From Pseudomonas nabeulensis (GTDB lineage Bacteria > Pseudomonadota > Gammaproteobacteria > Pseudomonadales > Pseudomonadaceae): a stretch of 48,944 nt of DNA. Below, one piece after another: positions 1-8,292 of the stretch; position 1 is the stretch's first letter; the number at the start of each line of letters is the position of its first letter. The notes below the pieces were generated by a model. The model searched no databases, was not told the origin of the DNA, and worked only from the letters and a program-made list of their open reading frames with translations. Location of the stretch: assembly GCF_004682045.1 (NCBI RefSeq), contig NZ_QUZT01000055.1, positions 1 to 48,944 of the forward strand, given 5' to 3'. Made by a program: the position numbers and the translations under genes.

Positions 1-41
1 GAAAGCCGCTCATCTGCTGTTTCCTTAACTGACAGGCATTA
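1..41. mobile_element. Terminus of an insertion-sequence-like element (cut by window edge)
   Basis: Bases 6-41 are the exact reverse complement of the last 36 bases of the window (48909-48944). Reading outward, the element ends in CTGACAGGCATTA, then comes GGGCTTGCCC (42-51), the start of a REP arm. A sequence that occurs twice and interrupts a REP both times behaves like the end of a transposable element. No transposase is visible because the window stops here. The IS family cannot be named from this much sequence. Confidence 0.6.
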
Positions 42-157
42 GGGCTTGCCCCGCGCTGGGTGGCGTAGCCGCCCCAAATCCATACACCTCGGTCCAACAG
101 AAATACCGCGGTGCCTGGGTTTAGGGCGGCTGCGCCACCCAGCGCGGGGCAAGCCCG
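42..157. repeat. REP pair of a second class (GCGGGCTTGCCCCGCG type)
   Basis: Two arms, about 42-76 and 123-157, are near-perfect inverted copies: GGGCTTGCCCCGCGCTGGGT matches the complement of the right arm, with a TAGCC/GCAGCC difference further in. The right arm continues as GCAAGCCCGCTCACTAC, so the left arm should begin GTAGTGAGC. Those bases are missing because the IS-like terminus sits there. This REP class differs from the GTGGGAGGGGGCTTGCCCCC class found elsewhere in the window. It lies just after the stop codon of the receiver gene. Confidence 0.8.
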
Positions 158-161
158 CTCA

Positions 162-566
162 CTACAGTTTGGGGCGTTTGGGGGGGAAGAGGCTGTTGAG
201 GGTGTCGATCAAGCGCGCCAGGTAGATGGGTTTGCGAAACAGGTCGAGTACCTGCAGGCGCAGCATGTCGCTCACGTCGTCCATTTCCGCATGCCCGGAC
301 ATCACGATCACCGGCAAGTGCTGGCGCTCGGTGTGTTCGCGCAGGCGCTTGATCAAGGAGATACCGCTTTCCTCGGGCATACGCAGGTCGGTGATGATCA
401 GGGCGATATCGGGGTTGAGTGTCAATTCTTGTAGCGCGTCTGTTACAGAGTTGGCGGTAAAGCACACGAATCCCTCGTTTTCGAGGGATTCGGCAAGTTC
501 AATCAGCGCGTCCTCCTCATCATCCACCAATAACAATTGTTGGCGAGTCGAAGAGGATAAGCTCAT
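162..566 (-). CDS. Stand-alone receiver-domain response regulator next to flp
   Basis: A 134-residue cytoplasmic protein made of one CheY-like receiver and no output domain. The acidic pair is in LLLVDDEED (residues 11-19), the phospho-acceptor is Asp60 in ITDLRMPEESG, the switch Ser90 is in VIVMSGHAE and the conserved Lys112 is in FRKP. I start at the ATG at 566; the frame stays open upstream to 602, but only from a TTG codon. It lies 54 bases downstream of flp on the same strand, so it may be co-transcribed with it. I do not recall such a gene at the P. aeruginosa tad locus. It could relay or buffer phosphate within the PprA/PprB system or act on a protein partner; this is inference. Confidence 0.85.
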   Translation of the reverse strand: MSLSSSTRQQLLLVDDEEDALIELAESLENEGFVCFTANSVTDALQELTLNPDIALIITDLRMPEESGISLIKRLREHTERQHLPVIVMSGHAEMDDVSDMLRLQVLDLFRKPIYLARLIDTLNSLFPPKRPKL

Positions 567-620
567 GGCCGTACCTGGATGAGTGAGCCGTCGTGATGAC
601 AACTCTAAGTTGGGTAGACG

Positions 621-818
621 TCAGGACGCCGTCTGCATTTTGCTGGCAATTGTATTGAAAACCGATGCAATTTTTCCGCCCAGGCCTGTGCCCGCACCGA
701 TAATAACCAGTGCCACCAACGCAACGATAATGGCGTACTCAATACCCGAAGCACCGTCTTGGCGTTTGAAAAACAATTGTGTCTGAACATACAACTTCAA
801 CATCAGGTCAAGGAACAT
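621..818 (-). CDS. flp: Flp type IVb pilin precursor
   Basis: A 65-residue prepilin, the major subunit of the Flp/Tad pilus. It has a basic leader, the processing site Gly22 followed by ASGIEY (the G/XXXXEY motif cut by the FppA peptidase), and a hydrophobic helix (about 29-50). The predicted mature pilin is 43 residues, typical of Flp. The start at 818 is preceded by GGGAG seven bases upstream; a longer open frame to 914 has no such site and does not look like a pilin leader. Divergent from the rcpC-tadD operon across a 328-base regulatory gap. Family knowledge: Flp pili mediate attachment and aggregation and are activated by PprB in P. aeruginosa. Confidence 0.93.
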   Translation of the reverse strand: MFLDLMLKLYVQTQLFFKRQDGASGIEYAIIVALVALVIIGAGTGLGGKIASVFNTIASKMQTAS

Positions 819-1146
819 AAGACTTCTCCCTAAAACGCCACAGGAAGCCGGTACGGCTCTAGCGCGATAGTCGCGGCGTGCCACTAGAGCATTGTCAACA
901 AACCTAGGCCTCACAACTGTAACAACGGATTAATCACAAAGTATTAGTCATAAAGTTGACGCCATAAACCCGCGATCTAAAAGGCACTCTTTTTAGTTCA
1001 CATAAATTTTTATTCAGTTAATGGCATTTCGTCCTAGCTGAGCTACTTTCAAATAGCCAAATCGTTAGATGTTCATCACAGCCAAGTTGCGAAATAGCTC
1101 GTTTGGATTAACGCGCAGGTAGTGCAACGGGAAAGGGAGAGCCGTC
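819..1146. promoter_or_regulatory. Divergent control region between flp and rcpC
   Basis: A 328-base gap with no credible gene, noticeably richer in A and T (about 930-1080) than its surroundings. It must hold the promoters of flp (minus) and of the rcpC-tadD operon (plus). Visible structure: near-identical direct repeats TCACAAAGT (934-942) and TCATAAAGT (948-956), 14 bases apart; and an inverted repeat GCTCTAG (856-862) / CTAGAGC (884-890) in the probable flp leader. No strong -35/-10 pair could be assigned. PprB is the expected activator from knowledge of the P. aeruginosa locus. Confidence 0.6.
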
Positions 1147-2085
1147 ATGAACAGTCGCATCAGCATGATCCTGGCCGGCGTGCTGCTTATTGGGGCTTTA
1201 ATTGCCGGGTATTGGGGGTTGGTGCTGAGCCGTGCGCCCGAACCTGTCGCCGCACCTGTCGTTTCTGCGGTAAACCCCGCTGCCATTGTCGAAGACCAGA
1301 CCCGTCAACCCGTGGTAGTGCTGGTGCATGACGCCCCTGCTTTCGTGCCGCTGACCGCTGCCGACCTGACGATAGAAAAACTGCACACCGCCCCCGTCGG
1401 CAGCCTCACCCAACTCGACCAAGCCATCGGCCGCATGCCGCAGCGCACCCTGAGCGCCGGCAGCTGGCTCACCGAAGACAGTTTCAACGCCGGCGGCCCG
1501 CTGGCCCGCATGATTCGCCCGGACGAGCGTGCGCTGGCTGTGGCGATCGACGAAGTGTCCGGCGCCAACGGCCAACTGAACCCTGGCGACTACGTGGATG
1601 TGCTGCTGTTCCTGCGGCGGGACGAGAGCAACGAAGAACAGTCCGCACAAGTTGTGCTGCCGGCCATGCGCCTGCTCAGCGTCGGCGACCAACTGGGCCT
1701 GGCCAACGATGGCAAACCCGCCGTGCCGCCGCCGGTCACGCCAGAAGAACGGGCCCAGGCCGCGCAACGCAAAGCCGCCGCACGCACCGTCGTATTGGCG
1801 GTGCCCGAACCTTTATTGAGCCGCCTGATGCTTGCGGCGCAGGCCGGCGTGTTGCGCCTGGCCGTGCGCAGTGCCGATGAGCAACTGCTCAGCCGCTATT
1901 GGGCGGGTGACAGCGATTCACCGCAGAAACTCGAAAGCGCCAACCGCGACCTTTACCAGTTCGCCCAACTGGCCCTGCTCGGCCCACCGAAAAGGGTGGC
2001 CCAGGCCAGTGGCGGCGGTGAGCGCCCCGTGCGCCGGGGGGTTGAAGTGATACGCGGCGCCCAGGTTACTGAACAAACTCCCTGA
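1147..2085 (+). CDS. rcpC: RcpC/CpaB, Flp pilus assembly protein
   Basis: A 312-residue inner-membrane-anchored periplasmic protein of the RcpC/CpaB family. One N-terminal membrane segment (about 7-27) is followed by a SAF-like domain (about 55-120) and an RcpC domain beginning near 122, with GQLNPGDYVDVLLFL as its most recognisable stretch. Family members are thought to sit under the secretin and shape or gate the outer-membrane channel. GGGAG seven bases before the ATG supports the start. It is the first gene of the plus-strand tad operon; rcpA follows after 19 bases. Confidence 0.93.
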   Translation: MNSRISMILAGVLLIGALIAGYWGLVLSRAPEPVAAPVVSAVNPAAIVEDQTRQPVVVLVHDAPAFVPLTAADLTIEKLHTAPVGSLTQLDQAIGRMPQRTLSAGSWLTEDSFNAGGPLARMIRPDERALAVAIDEVSGANGQLNPGDYVDVLLFLRRDESNEEQSAQVVLPAMRLLSVGDQLGLANDGKPAVPPPVTPEERAQAAQRKAAARTVVLAVPEPLLSRLMLAAQAGVLRLAVRSADEQLLSRYWAGDSDSPQKLESANRDLYQFAQLALLGPPKRVAQASGGGERPVRRGVEVIRGAQVTEQTP

Positions 2086-2104
2086 TTGAGCAAGGATGCC
2101 TTGA

Positions 2105-3322
2105 ATGAGCCATCGCTACGCCCCTCTGTTCGCGCAATTGGCCTGGAGCCTGATGCTGTCGAGCCTGCCGGTCGGCATGGCCTTGGCTGCACCGGGCAAC
2201 TGCAGTGCCCTGGGGCAACTGCCGGCCGTGGTCGAGGTCGGTGAAGGCCTGCAACAGGAGCTGCAATCGCCCGTGGCGATCACTCGCCTGGCGATTGGCG
2301 ACCCGAAAATCGCCGATGTTCGGGTCAACGGTGATCGCAATTTCCTGCTGACCGGTGTCTCCAGCGGCGCCACCAGCCTGATGGTGTGGACCGCCTGCGC
2401 CAGCACGCCGCGCCAGAGCATGGTATTCGTCAAGGGCAAGGCCACCTCGGCGCTGACCAGCCTGTCCCTGTCACCGTCGGAAGATCCCACGCTGCCCAGC
2501 CAAGTGCAGACCGATATCCGTTTTGTGGAAGTCAGCCGTACCAAACTCAAAGAGGCCAGCACCAAGTTCCTGGGCATTGGTGACAACTTCTTCCTCGGCA
2601 GCCGCAACCTGCTGTCGCCTTCGGAAGGCGTCTTCAAACTGCCGGTGAGCACCGACAGCTTCAACATCGGGTTTGGTGGTGGCCGGGTCAAAGCGATGAT
2701 CAACGCCCTGGAAAGCAGCGGCTTTGCGTATACCCTGGCGCGCCCGAGCCTGGTGGCCATGAGCGGCCAAAGCGCGACATTCCTGGCGGGCGGCGAAGTG
2801 CCGGTACCGGTCCCCAGTTCCGGCAGCGACACCATCTCGATTGAATACAAAGAGTTCGGTATTCGCCTGACCCTCACGCCGACCGTGATCGACCGTAACC
2901 GCATCGCCCTCAAAGTAGCGCCGGAAGTCAGCGACCTGGACTACAGCAACGCGGTGGTGATTTCCGGCATCCAGGTGCCGGCCCTGACCGTACGCCGCAC
3001 CGACACCAGCGTGTCCCTGGCCGATGGCGAAAGTTTTGTGATCAGCGGCCTGATCAGCACAACCAACCGCTCCACCATCAGCAAATTCCCCGGCTTGGGC
3101 GATATCCCGATCCTGGGGGCATTTTTCCGCGACTCCAATGTCAACCGGGAAGAGAAGGAGTTGCTGATGATCGTCACGCCGCACCTGGTGCAGCCGCTGG
3201 CCGCCAACGCCCAGTTGCCTTCATTGCCCGGCGAAAAACTGCGCAACTTCGACCCGAACTGGTACCGCATGTTCTTCCTCGAAAACGGTAATTTCGACCG
3301 TCGCAGTGGACTTTCCCAATGA
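2105..3322 (+). CDS. rcpA: RcpA/CpaC, Flp pilus secretin
   Basis: A 405-residue outer-membrane secretin. It has an N-terminal signal peptide (about 1-28), an N-domain with the GDPKIADVRV motif (about 45-90), and a C-terminal secretin domain (about 160-370) with VRRTDTSVSLADGESFVISG and the late EKELLMIVTPHLVQPL signature. Secretins form the multimeric outer-membrane pore for the pilus. No CpaD/RcpB partner, which helps the secretin in Aggregatibacter and Caulobacter, is present in the window. Its stop overlaps the tadZ start by 4 bases (ATGA), a sign of translational coupling. Confidence 0.95.
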   Translation: MSHRYAPLFAQLAWSLMLSSLPVGMALAAPGNCSALGQLPAVVEVGEGLQQELQSPVAITRLAIGDPKIADVRVNGDRNFLLTGVSSGATSLMVWTACASTPRQSMVFVKGKATSALTSLSLSPSEDPTLPSQVQTDIRFVEVSRTKLKEASTKFLGIGDNFFLGSRNLLSPSEGVFKLPVSTDSFNIGFGGGRVKAMINALESSGFAYTLARPSLVAMSGQSATFLAGGEVPVPVPSSGSDTISIEYKEFGIRLTLTPTVIDRNRIALKVAPEVSDLDYSNAVVISGIQVPALTVRRTDTSVSLADGESFVISGLISTTNRSTISKFPGLGDIPILGAFFRDSNVNREEKELLMIVTPHLVQPLAANAQLPSLPGEKLRNFDPNWYRMFFLENGNFDRRSGLSQ

Positions 3323-4512
3323 GCGATAGCCTGAGCCAGACGTTTCTGGCAATCACGCGCAACACCACCGACCTGGAATGGCTCCAGGGCGCCCTCGCGC
3401 CCCTGGGCCAAGTAGTCAGCGCCGGCACCGGCAATCTGGATGAACTGCTGGCGCTGGCGGACGTCACCTTCGCCAACATCGTGTTCGTCGGCCTGGACCG
3501 TGAAAACGTGGTGGCCCAAAGCGCGTTGATCGAAGGCGCACTGGAAGCCAAGCCGATGCTCGCGGTGGTTGCCCTGGGCGATGGCATGGACAACCAGCTC
3601 GTGCTGAACGCCATGCGCGCCGGCGCCCGGGATTTCGTCGCCTATGGTTCGCGCTCCAGTGAAGTGGCGGGCCTGGTACGACGCTTGAGCAAGCGCCTGC
3701 CGCCGGTGACCAGCAATGCCCATCTGGGCGGCCTGACCGTCCTGTTTGGCACCCAGAGCAACGCCGACGGCGCGATGCTCGCGACGCACCTGGCGCTGGT
3801 GGTGCAAAAGAGCGGCCAGCAAACCCTGCTGCTGGACCTGGGCCTGCCACGCAGTGACAGCCTGGCCCTGCTGGGACTGGAAAGTACGTTCAACTTCGGC
3901 GATGCCTTGCGCCATTTGCGCCGCCTCGACAGCACCTTGATCAACAGCGCCTTCACCACCGCCCTCGATGGCCTGCGCATCCTGGCCTACGCCACCGGCG
4001 ACGAACCGCTCAAACTCACTAGCGCCGCCGAACTGTTCATGCTGCTCAGTGCGCTGCGCCAGCACTTCCAGCACATCGTCGTGAACATTACCGGGCAGCC
4101 GGACAGCGAAGCGCTGCGCACCTTTGTCAGCCATTGCGACAAACTGCTGTGGTGCACCGACCAGAGCGTGCTGGACTGCCGGCGCAACCTGGCGATACTC
4201 AACCGCTGGCGTGACAAGGGCATGAAGCTCGAGCACGCCAAACTGGTGGTAGACCGCTATATCAAGTCCTGCGCCCCCGACACCGAAGCCCTGGAAAAAA
4301 CCTTCGGCCTCGAATGCGTCGCCGTATTGCCCTTGAGCGCCGAATTGCGCCTGAACGTGAAAAACCAGGGCCAGACCCTGTTCGCGCTGGCCCCGCGCGA
4401 ACCGCTGACCCAAGCCGTGCGCACCCTGGGTGAACGCTTGGCAAAACGCTCCGAGGGCATGGAGAAACCCTCCATGCGCTGGTTTGAACGCCTACTGGGG
4501 TCGGGACGATGA
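3319..4512 (+). CDS. tadZ: TadZ/CpaE, pilus polar-localisation protein with degenerate ATP site
   Basis: A 397-residue cytoplasmic protein with an atypical receiver-like N-domain (about 8-125) and a ParA/MinD-like domain (about 135-380). TadZ/CpaE proteins place the Tad machine in the cell. The P-loop position reads LFGTQSNADGAML, without the KGGxGKT lysines, so ATP binding by the usual route looks lost, although LLLDLGLPRSDS resembles the following switch strand. The N-domain also lacks a clear phospho-acceptor Asp. Overlaps rcpA and tadA by 4 bases each, so it is within the operon. The identification rests on the fold pattern and the position between secretin and ATPase. Confidence 0.9.
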   Translation: MSDSLSQTFLAITRNTTDLEWLQGALAPLGQVVSAGTGNLDELLALADVTFANIVFVGLDRENVVAQSALIEGALEAKPMLAVVALGDGMDNQLVLNAMRAGARDFVAYGSRSSEVAGLVRRLSKRLPPVTSNAHLGGLTVLFGTQSNADGAMLATHLALVVQKSGQQTLLLDLGLPRSDSLALLGLESTFNFGDALRHLRRLDSTLINSAFTTALDGLRILAYATGDEPLKLTSAAELFMLLSALRQHFQHIVVNITGQPDSEALRTFVSHCDKLLWCTDQSVLDCRRNLAILNRWRDKGMKLEHAKLVVDRYIKSCAPDTEALEKTFGLECVAVLPLSAELRLNVKNQGQTLFALAPREPLTQAVRTLGERLAKRSEGMEKPSMRWFERLLGSGR

Positions 4513-5783
4513 GCAGCGAAAAACTCTTCGGCGGCCCGGCCCGCAGCGCCAACAACGCCGAGGCCGACCACGCCGGCCTGAAACTGGTGCTGCATCGCTA
4601 CATCATCGATGCCATTGAGGAGTCGGGTAAAAACCTGCTGGAAGGCACGCGGCAGATCCTCGCGCAATTTGTCGTCGACAAGGTTTCCGAGTACATCACG
4701 CGCATGCGCCTGGCGATCTCGCGCTATGAAATGGAGCGCCTCGCCGAAGAGATCGTCGATGAACTCACGGGGTTTGGCCCACTGGAAGTGTTGCTGCGCG
4801 ACACCGCCGTGACCGAGATCCTGGTCAACGGCCCGCACCGGGTGTTTATCGAGCGTGACGGCCTGCTGCACCAGAGTGACTTGCGCTTTATCGACGACCA
4901 CCACGTGGAGCGTGTGATGCAACGCATCCTCGCGCCGTTGGGTCGGCGCCTGGATGAGTCGTCGCCCATGGTGGATGCGCGCTTGCCCGATGGCAGTCGG
5001 GTCAACGCGATCATCCCGCCGATCGCCCTGGATGGCCCCTGCCTGTCGATTCGGAAATTCCGCAAGGACATGCTCAAAAGCACTGACCTGGTAGCCATGC
5101 AGACCATCGACCAGAACATCTTCGAGTTCTTCCAGGAGGCCGTGGGCAAGCGCTGCAACATCCTGATCAGCGGCGGTACCGGCACCGGCAAGACCACGCT
5201 GCTGAATATTCTCAGCCAACTGATCAACCCCCACGAGCGCCTGGTGACCATCGAAGACGTCGCCGAATTGCAATTGGGCCACCCCCACGTGGTACGCCTG
5301 GAAACCCGCCCGCCGAATGCCGAGGGCCATGGTGAAGTGCGCTCCAGCGACCTGATCCGCAACGCCCTGCGGATGCGCCCGGACCGCATCATCCTCGGGG
5401 AGATCCGTGGCGTCGAAGTGCTCGACGTGATGACCGCCATGAACACCGGCCACGACGGTTCCATGAGTACCGTACACGCCAACAACGCCCAGGACGCCCT
5501 GCTGCGCCTGGAGACCCTGGTGGGCCTGACCGGCCGCGTGATCGCTGAAAAAACCCTGCGCCAGATGATCTGCGCCGCCCTGGACGTGGTGATCCAGTTG
5601 ACGCGCATGCCCGATGGCCGACGTTGCGTAAGCGAAGTGGTGGAAGTGGTCGGCGTGCGCGATGACGTGTACGTGACCAACACCCTGTTCCGCCTGGACC
5701 GGCGTACCGGCTTCGGCTTCCTGCGCGAAGCCGTCAACCCGGCCGGCGACAAACTGCGCCGCGAATCGGCCTTGCCGTTATAG
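4509..5783 (+). CDS. tadA: TadA/CpaF, pilus assembly ATPase
   Basis: A 424-residue hexameric secretion ATPase of the VirB11/PulE superfamily that powers Flp pilus assembly at the cytoplasmic face. Walker A is GGTGTGKTT with Lys228. The Walker B-like segment is DRIILGEIRG and the His box is MSTVHANNAQDAL. The N-terminal domain contains EILVNGPHRVFIERDG. All catalytic motifs are intact and the length is normal. The start overlaps the tadZ stop (ATGA). tadB follows after 10 bases. Confidence 0.97.
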   Translation: MSSEKLFGGPARSANNAEADHAGLKLVLHRYIIDAIEESGKNLLEGTRQILAQFVVDKVSEYITRMRLAISRYEMERLAEEIVDELTGFGPLEVLLRDTAVTEILVNGPHRVFIERDGLLHQSDLRFIDDHHVERVMQRILAPLGRRLDESSPMVDARLPDGSRVNAIIPPIALDGPCLSIRKFRKDMLKSTDLVAMQTIDQNIFEFFQEAVGKRCNILISGGTGTGKTTLLNILSQLINPHERLVTIEDVAELQLGHPHVVRLETRPPNAEGHGEVRSSDLIRNALRMRPDRIILGEIRGVEVLDVMTAMNTGHDGSMSTVHANNAQDALLRLETLVGLTGRVIAEKTLRQMICAALDVVIQLTRMPDGRRCVSEVVEVVGVRDDVYVTNTLFRLDRRTGFGFLREAVNPAGDKLRRESALPL

Positions 5784-5793
5784 GGAGCGTCTG

Positions 5794-6675
5794 ATGACCG
5801 GACCGGTGTTGATGCTCGTGTGCCTGCTGCTGATCGGTCTGTCGTTCTGGCTGTTCCAGAGCGGCTTGCGCAAGGCCCAGGTCGATCGCGTGCTGGAGCG
5901 CCTGGGTGATGGCCAACCCGCAGAACAGGAAGCCAACACCGCCTGGACCGGTCTTGAACGCATGTTCCTGCGCGCCGGGCTGGGCAAACCTACCGAGCGC
6001 CTGGGCCTGTGGCTGAGCGGTTGGATCATTGGCGTGTTGCTCGGCTGGCTGATCGCCGATGGGTTGGGCCTGGTGTTGATGCTGGTGGCGCCGCCGCTGC
6101 TACTGCGCATGTACATCAGTTGGCGTTACCAACGCCGGGTGCATCGTATGGTCGAGCAACTGCCGCAGTTGCTTGACCATAGCGTGCGCAGCCTCAAGTC
6201 CGGTCGCACGCTGGCTGACGCGGTGCTGGGTGGAATCGAAAGCGTCGAGAACCCACTCAAGGACGCCATGGGCCGGGTGCAGCGCAACGTGCGCATGGGC
6301 GTCAGCCTGCCGGAGTCGGCCAGCGACTTCGCCGAGTTCTATGAGCGCGACGAGTTTCGGTTGTTCGCCCTGGGCTTGAAGGTCAACCACCGCTACGGCG
6401 GTAACGCCAGCGAGCTGCTGGAAAACCTGATCAAGATGATTCGCGAGCGCGAACAGGGCGCCCGCCAACTCAAGGCCATGACCGGCGAAACGCGCATGAC
6501 CGCCTACGTACTGGGCGGGTTGCCGATCCTGATGGTGGGCTACTTCATCATGGTCAACCCGGGTTACTTGATGAACATGTGGAACGACGACACCGGGCGC
6601 ATCATGCTGTTCGTCGCACTGGGCATGGACCTCGCGGGCCTGTTCACCATGTGGCGCATGCTGAGGAGTATCTGA
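5794..6675 (+). CDS. tadB: TadB, inner-membrane platform protein
   Basis: A 293-residue multi-pass inner-membrane protein of the type II secretion F (GspF-like) family. Membrane segments are visible at about 3-22, 65-105 and 235-290. The cytoplasmic helical domain between them starts with HRMVEQLPQLLDHSVRSLK. With TadC it forms the platform on which TadA acts. GGGAG six bases before the ATG fixes the start; only one base separates its stop from the tadC ATG. Confidence 0.95.
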   Translation: MTGPVLMLVCLLLIGLSFWLFQSGLRKAQVDRVLERLGDGQPAEQEANTAWTGLERMFLRAGLGKPTERLGLWLSGWIIGVLLGWLIADGLGLVLMLVAPPLLLRMYISWRYQRRVHRMVEQLPQLLDHSVRSLKSGRTLADAVLGGIESVENPLKDAMGRVQRNVRMGVSLPESASDFAEFYERDEFRLFALGLKVNHRYGGNASELLENLIKMIREREQGARQLKAMTGETRMTAYVLGGLPILMVGYFIMVNPGYLMNMWNDDTGRIMLFVALGMDLAGLFTMWRMLRSI

Positions 6676-6676
6676 G

Positions 6677-7564
6677 ATGTTGCTCCTGGCCAGTGTGATG
6701 ATGTTGCTCGCCGTTGCGGTATTGGTGGCTGGCCAACTGCTCGACAACCGCCGCCGCGAGCGCCGGGTTTCGGACCGCCTGCAAGGGCAGATGGGCGGTG
6801 ACGCCAAGCTCGGCACGCTGATGCGCCAACTGGGCGCCAGCAGTCTGGCCCAGCGCTCGGTCAGCCTGGACAACGAGACCCAGATCCTGCTTAACCGCAT
6901 CGGCTGGCGCAAGGCCGGTCAGCGTTCATTGTTCGCCGCCTTTCAGATCGGCACGCCCTTTGTGGTCATGGGCCTGACCATCGTCGTCCAGGAGATCTTT
7001 TTCCATGACTTCCAACCGGCCTGGGTCGCCCCCGTCGCAGCGTTGGGCATTGGTTATCTGCTGCCTAAACGGGTGTTGGCGGCGGCGGCCAAAAAGCGCC
7101 AGGAGCGCATTGCCAAGGAGATTGCTACATTCATTCCATTGCTACGCATTCTGTTCGAATCGGGCATGGCGGTGGAGCAGTCACTGCGCGTGCTGGGCAA
7201 CGACGCCCAGCGCCTGCTGCCGCACCTGACCTTTGAGCTGCGCGCGATCCTGGCGCGGGTCGACTCCGGCCTGGAGTTGGGGGAAGAGTTGGGCAAGACC
7301 GCGCGCTTGCTGGAAGTGGATGAATTCACCGACACCTGCATCATCCTCCAGCAATTGATCCAGCAAGGCGGTGGCGCCATGAAGTCACTGCTGGCCCTCA
7401 AGCAATTGCTCGATGACCGCCGCCTCACGGGCTTGCAGGAGTACATCTCGAAAATGTCAGCCAAGATGTCCGTGGTGATGATGGTGTTTCTGTTTCCCGC
7501 TTTGCTGATTGTGCTCGGGGGGCCGGCGTTTATCGGCATTGCCCGGGCCCTGAAAAACTTTTGA
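6677..7564 (+). CDS. tadC: TadC, inner-membrane platform protein
   Basis: A 295-residue paralogue of TadB and second platform component. It has hydrophobic stretches at about 1-20, 90-130 and 260-295, and a cytoplasmic F-type domain beginning near IATFIPLLRILFESGMAVEQ. A GGAG site overlaps the end of tadB, so the two are translated as a pair. tadD follows after 10 bases. Confidence 0.95.
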   Translation: MLLLASVMMLLAVAVLVAGQLLDNRRRERRVSDRLQGQMGGDAKLGTLMRQLGASSLAQRSVSLDNETQILLNRIGWRKAGQRSLFAAFQIGTPFVVMGLTIVVQEIFFHDFQPAWVAPVAALGIGYLLPKRVLAAAAKKRQERIAKEIATFIPLLRILFESGMAVEQSLRVLGNDAQRLLPHLTFELRAILARVDSGLELGEELGKTARLLEVDEFTDTCIILQQLIQQGGGAMKSLLALKQLLDDRRLTGLQEYISKMSAKMSVVMMVFLFPALLIVLGGPAFIGIARALKNF

Positions 7565-7574
7565 GGAGCGCCTG

Positions 7575-8282
7575 ATGAAACCATTGATTGCCGCCCTGGC
7601 CCTGCTGATGCTCGGCGGCTGTGCCTCCACGGGTCAGTCGCCCTGGGCGTCACTGGGCTCTGGCAGTTGCAGCAAACCGAGTTCGGACCAGGAACTGGCG
7701 CTGAACCTGGCCGATGACATGGCCAACGAAGGCAAGCTGCACGCCAGCCTGGCCAACCTGCAAAACCTGCCCGACACCCTGCCCCAAGTGCGCCAGCGCA
7801 AGGCCCGCGCCTATCGCCTGCTGGGGCGCAGTGAGGCGGAGCCGTTGTACCGCAGTTTGATCGGCACCTGCATGGCGGCCGCCGGTGAACACGGCCTGGG
7901 CCAATTGGCAGCGGCCAGGGGTGATAACGCCCTGGCGCTCACGCACATGCAGCGGGCGGCGCAGCTGGCACCCACCGACGACAAGATCCGCAATGACCTG
8001 GGGGTGGTTTACCTCAACCAACTGCGCCTGGAAGACGCGCGCTTTGAGTTCATGACCGCCATCGAACTCAAGCAGGGCGACCCACTGGCGGGCGTCAACC
8101 TGGTGACCTTGCTGATCTACCAGGATGACTGGGGGCAAGCGGCCAAGGTGGTCAGCCAGTTGAATCTCAGCCCCGAGCAAGTCAACGAGGCCCAGGCCCG
8201 CGCCCGGCAACTCAAGGGTCCAAGCGTCAAGGCGCGCAAAGTAGCAACGGTCAGCGATACGCTGCCGGTGCTGATCAAGTAA
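7575..8282 (+). CDS. tadD: TadD, TPR pilotin-like lipoprotein
   Basis: A 235-residue outer-membrane lipoprotein: hydrophobic signal ending in the lipobox MLGGC (Cys16), then a helical body with tetratricopeptide-like repeats (about 80-200, for example ALTHMQRAAQLAPTDDKIRN). TadD proteins help the secretin insert or mature. GAGGAG before the ATG overlaps the end of tadC. A small exported protein follows after 10 bases in the same operon. Confidence 0.93.
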   Translation: MKPLIAALALLMLGGCASTGQSPWASLGSGSCSKPSSDQELALNLADDMANEGKLHASLANLQNLPDTLPQVRQRKARAYRLLGRSEAEPLYRSLIGTCMAAAGEHGLGQLAAARGDNALALTHMQRAAQLAPTDDKIRNDLGVVYLNQLRLEDARFEFMTAIELKQGDPLAGVNLVTLLIYQDDWGQAAKVVSQLNLSPEQVNEAQARARQLKGPSVKARKVATVSDTLPVLIK

Positions 8283-8292
8283 GGAGACGTCG

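Noticed and set aside
6..45. Window as a circular contig
   Set aside because: The matching ends are inverted, not direct, repeats, so the ends cannot be joined into a circle by overlap.
893..898. TTGACA on the minus strand as the flp -35 box
   Set aside because: No -10-like hexamer is found 16-18 bases downstream; the expected position is GC-rich.
2941..4413. Long open frame antisense to rcpA and tadZ (490 codons)
   Set aside because: High-GC shadow frame: rich in Gln, His, Gly and Ala, no recognisable domain, and opposite two well-supported genes.
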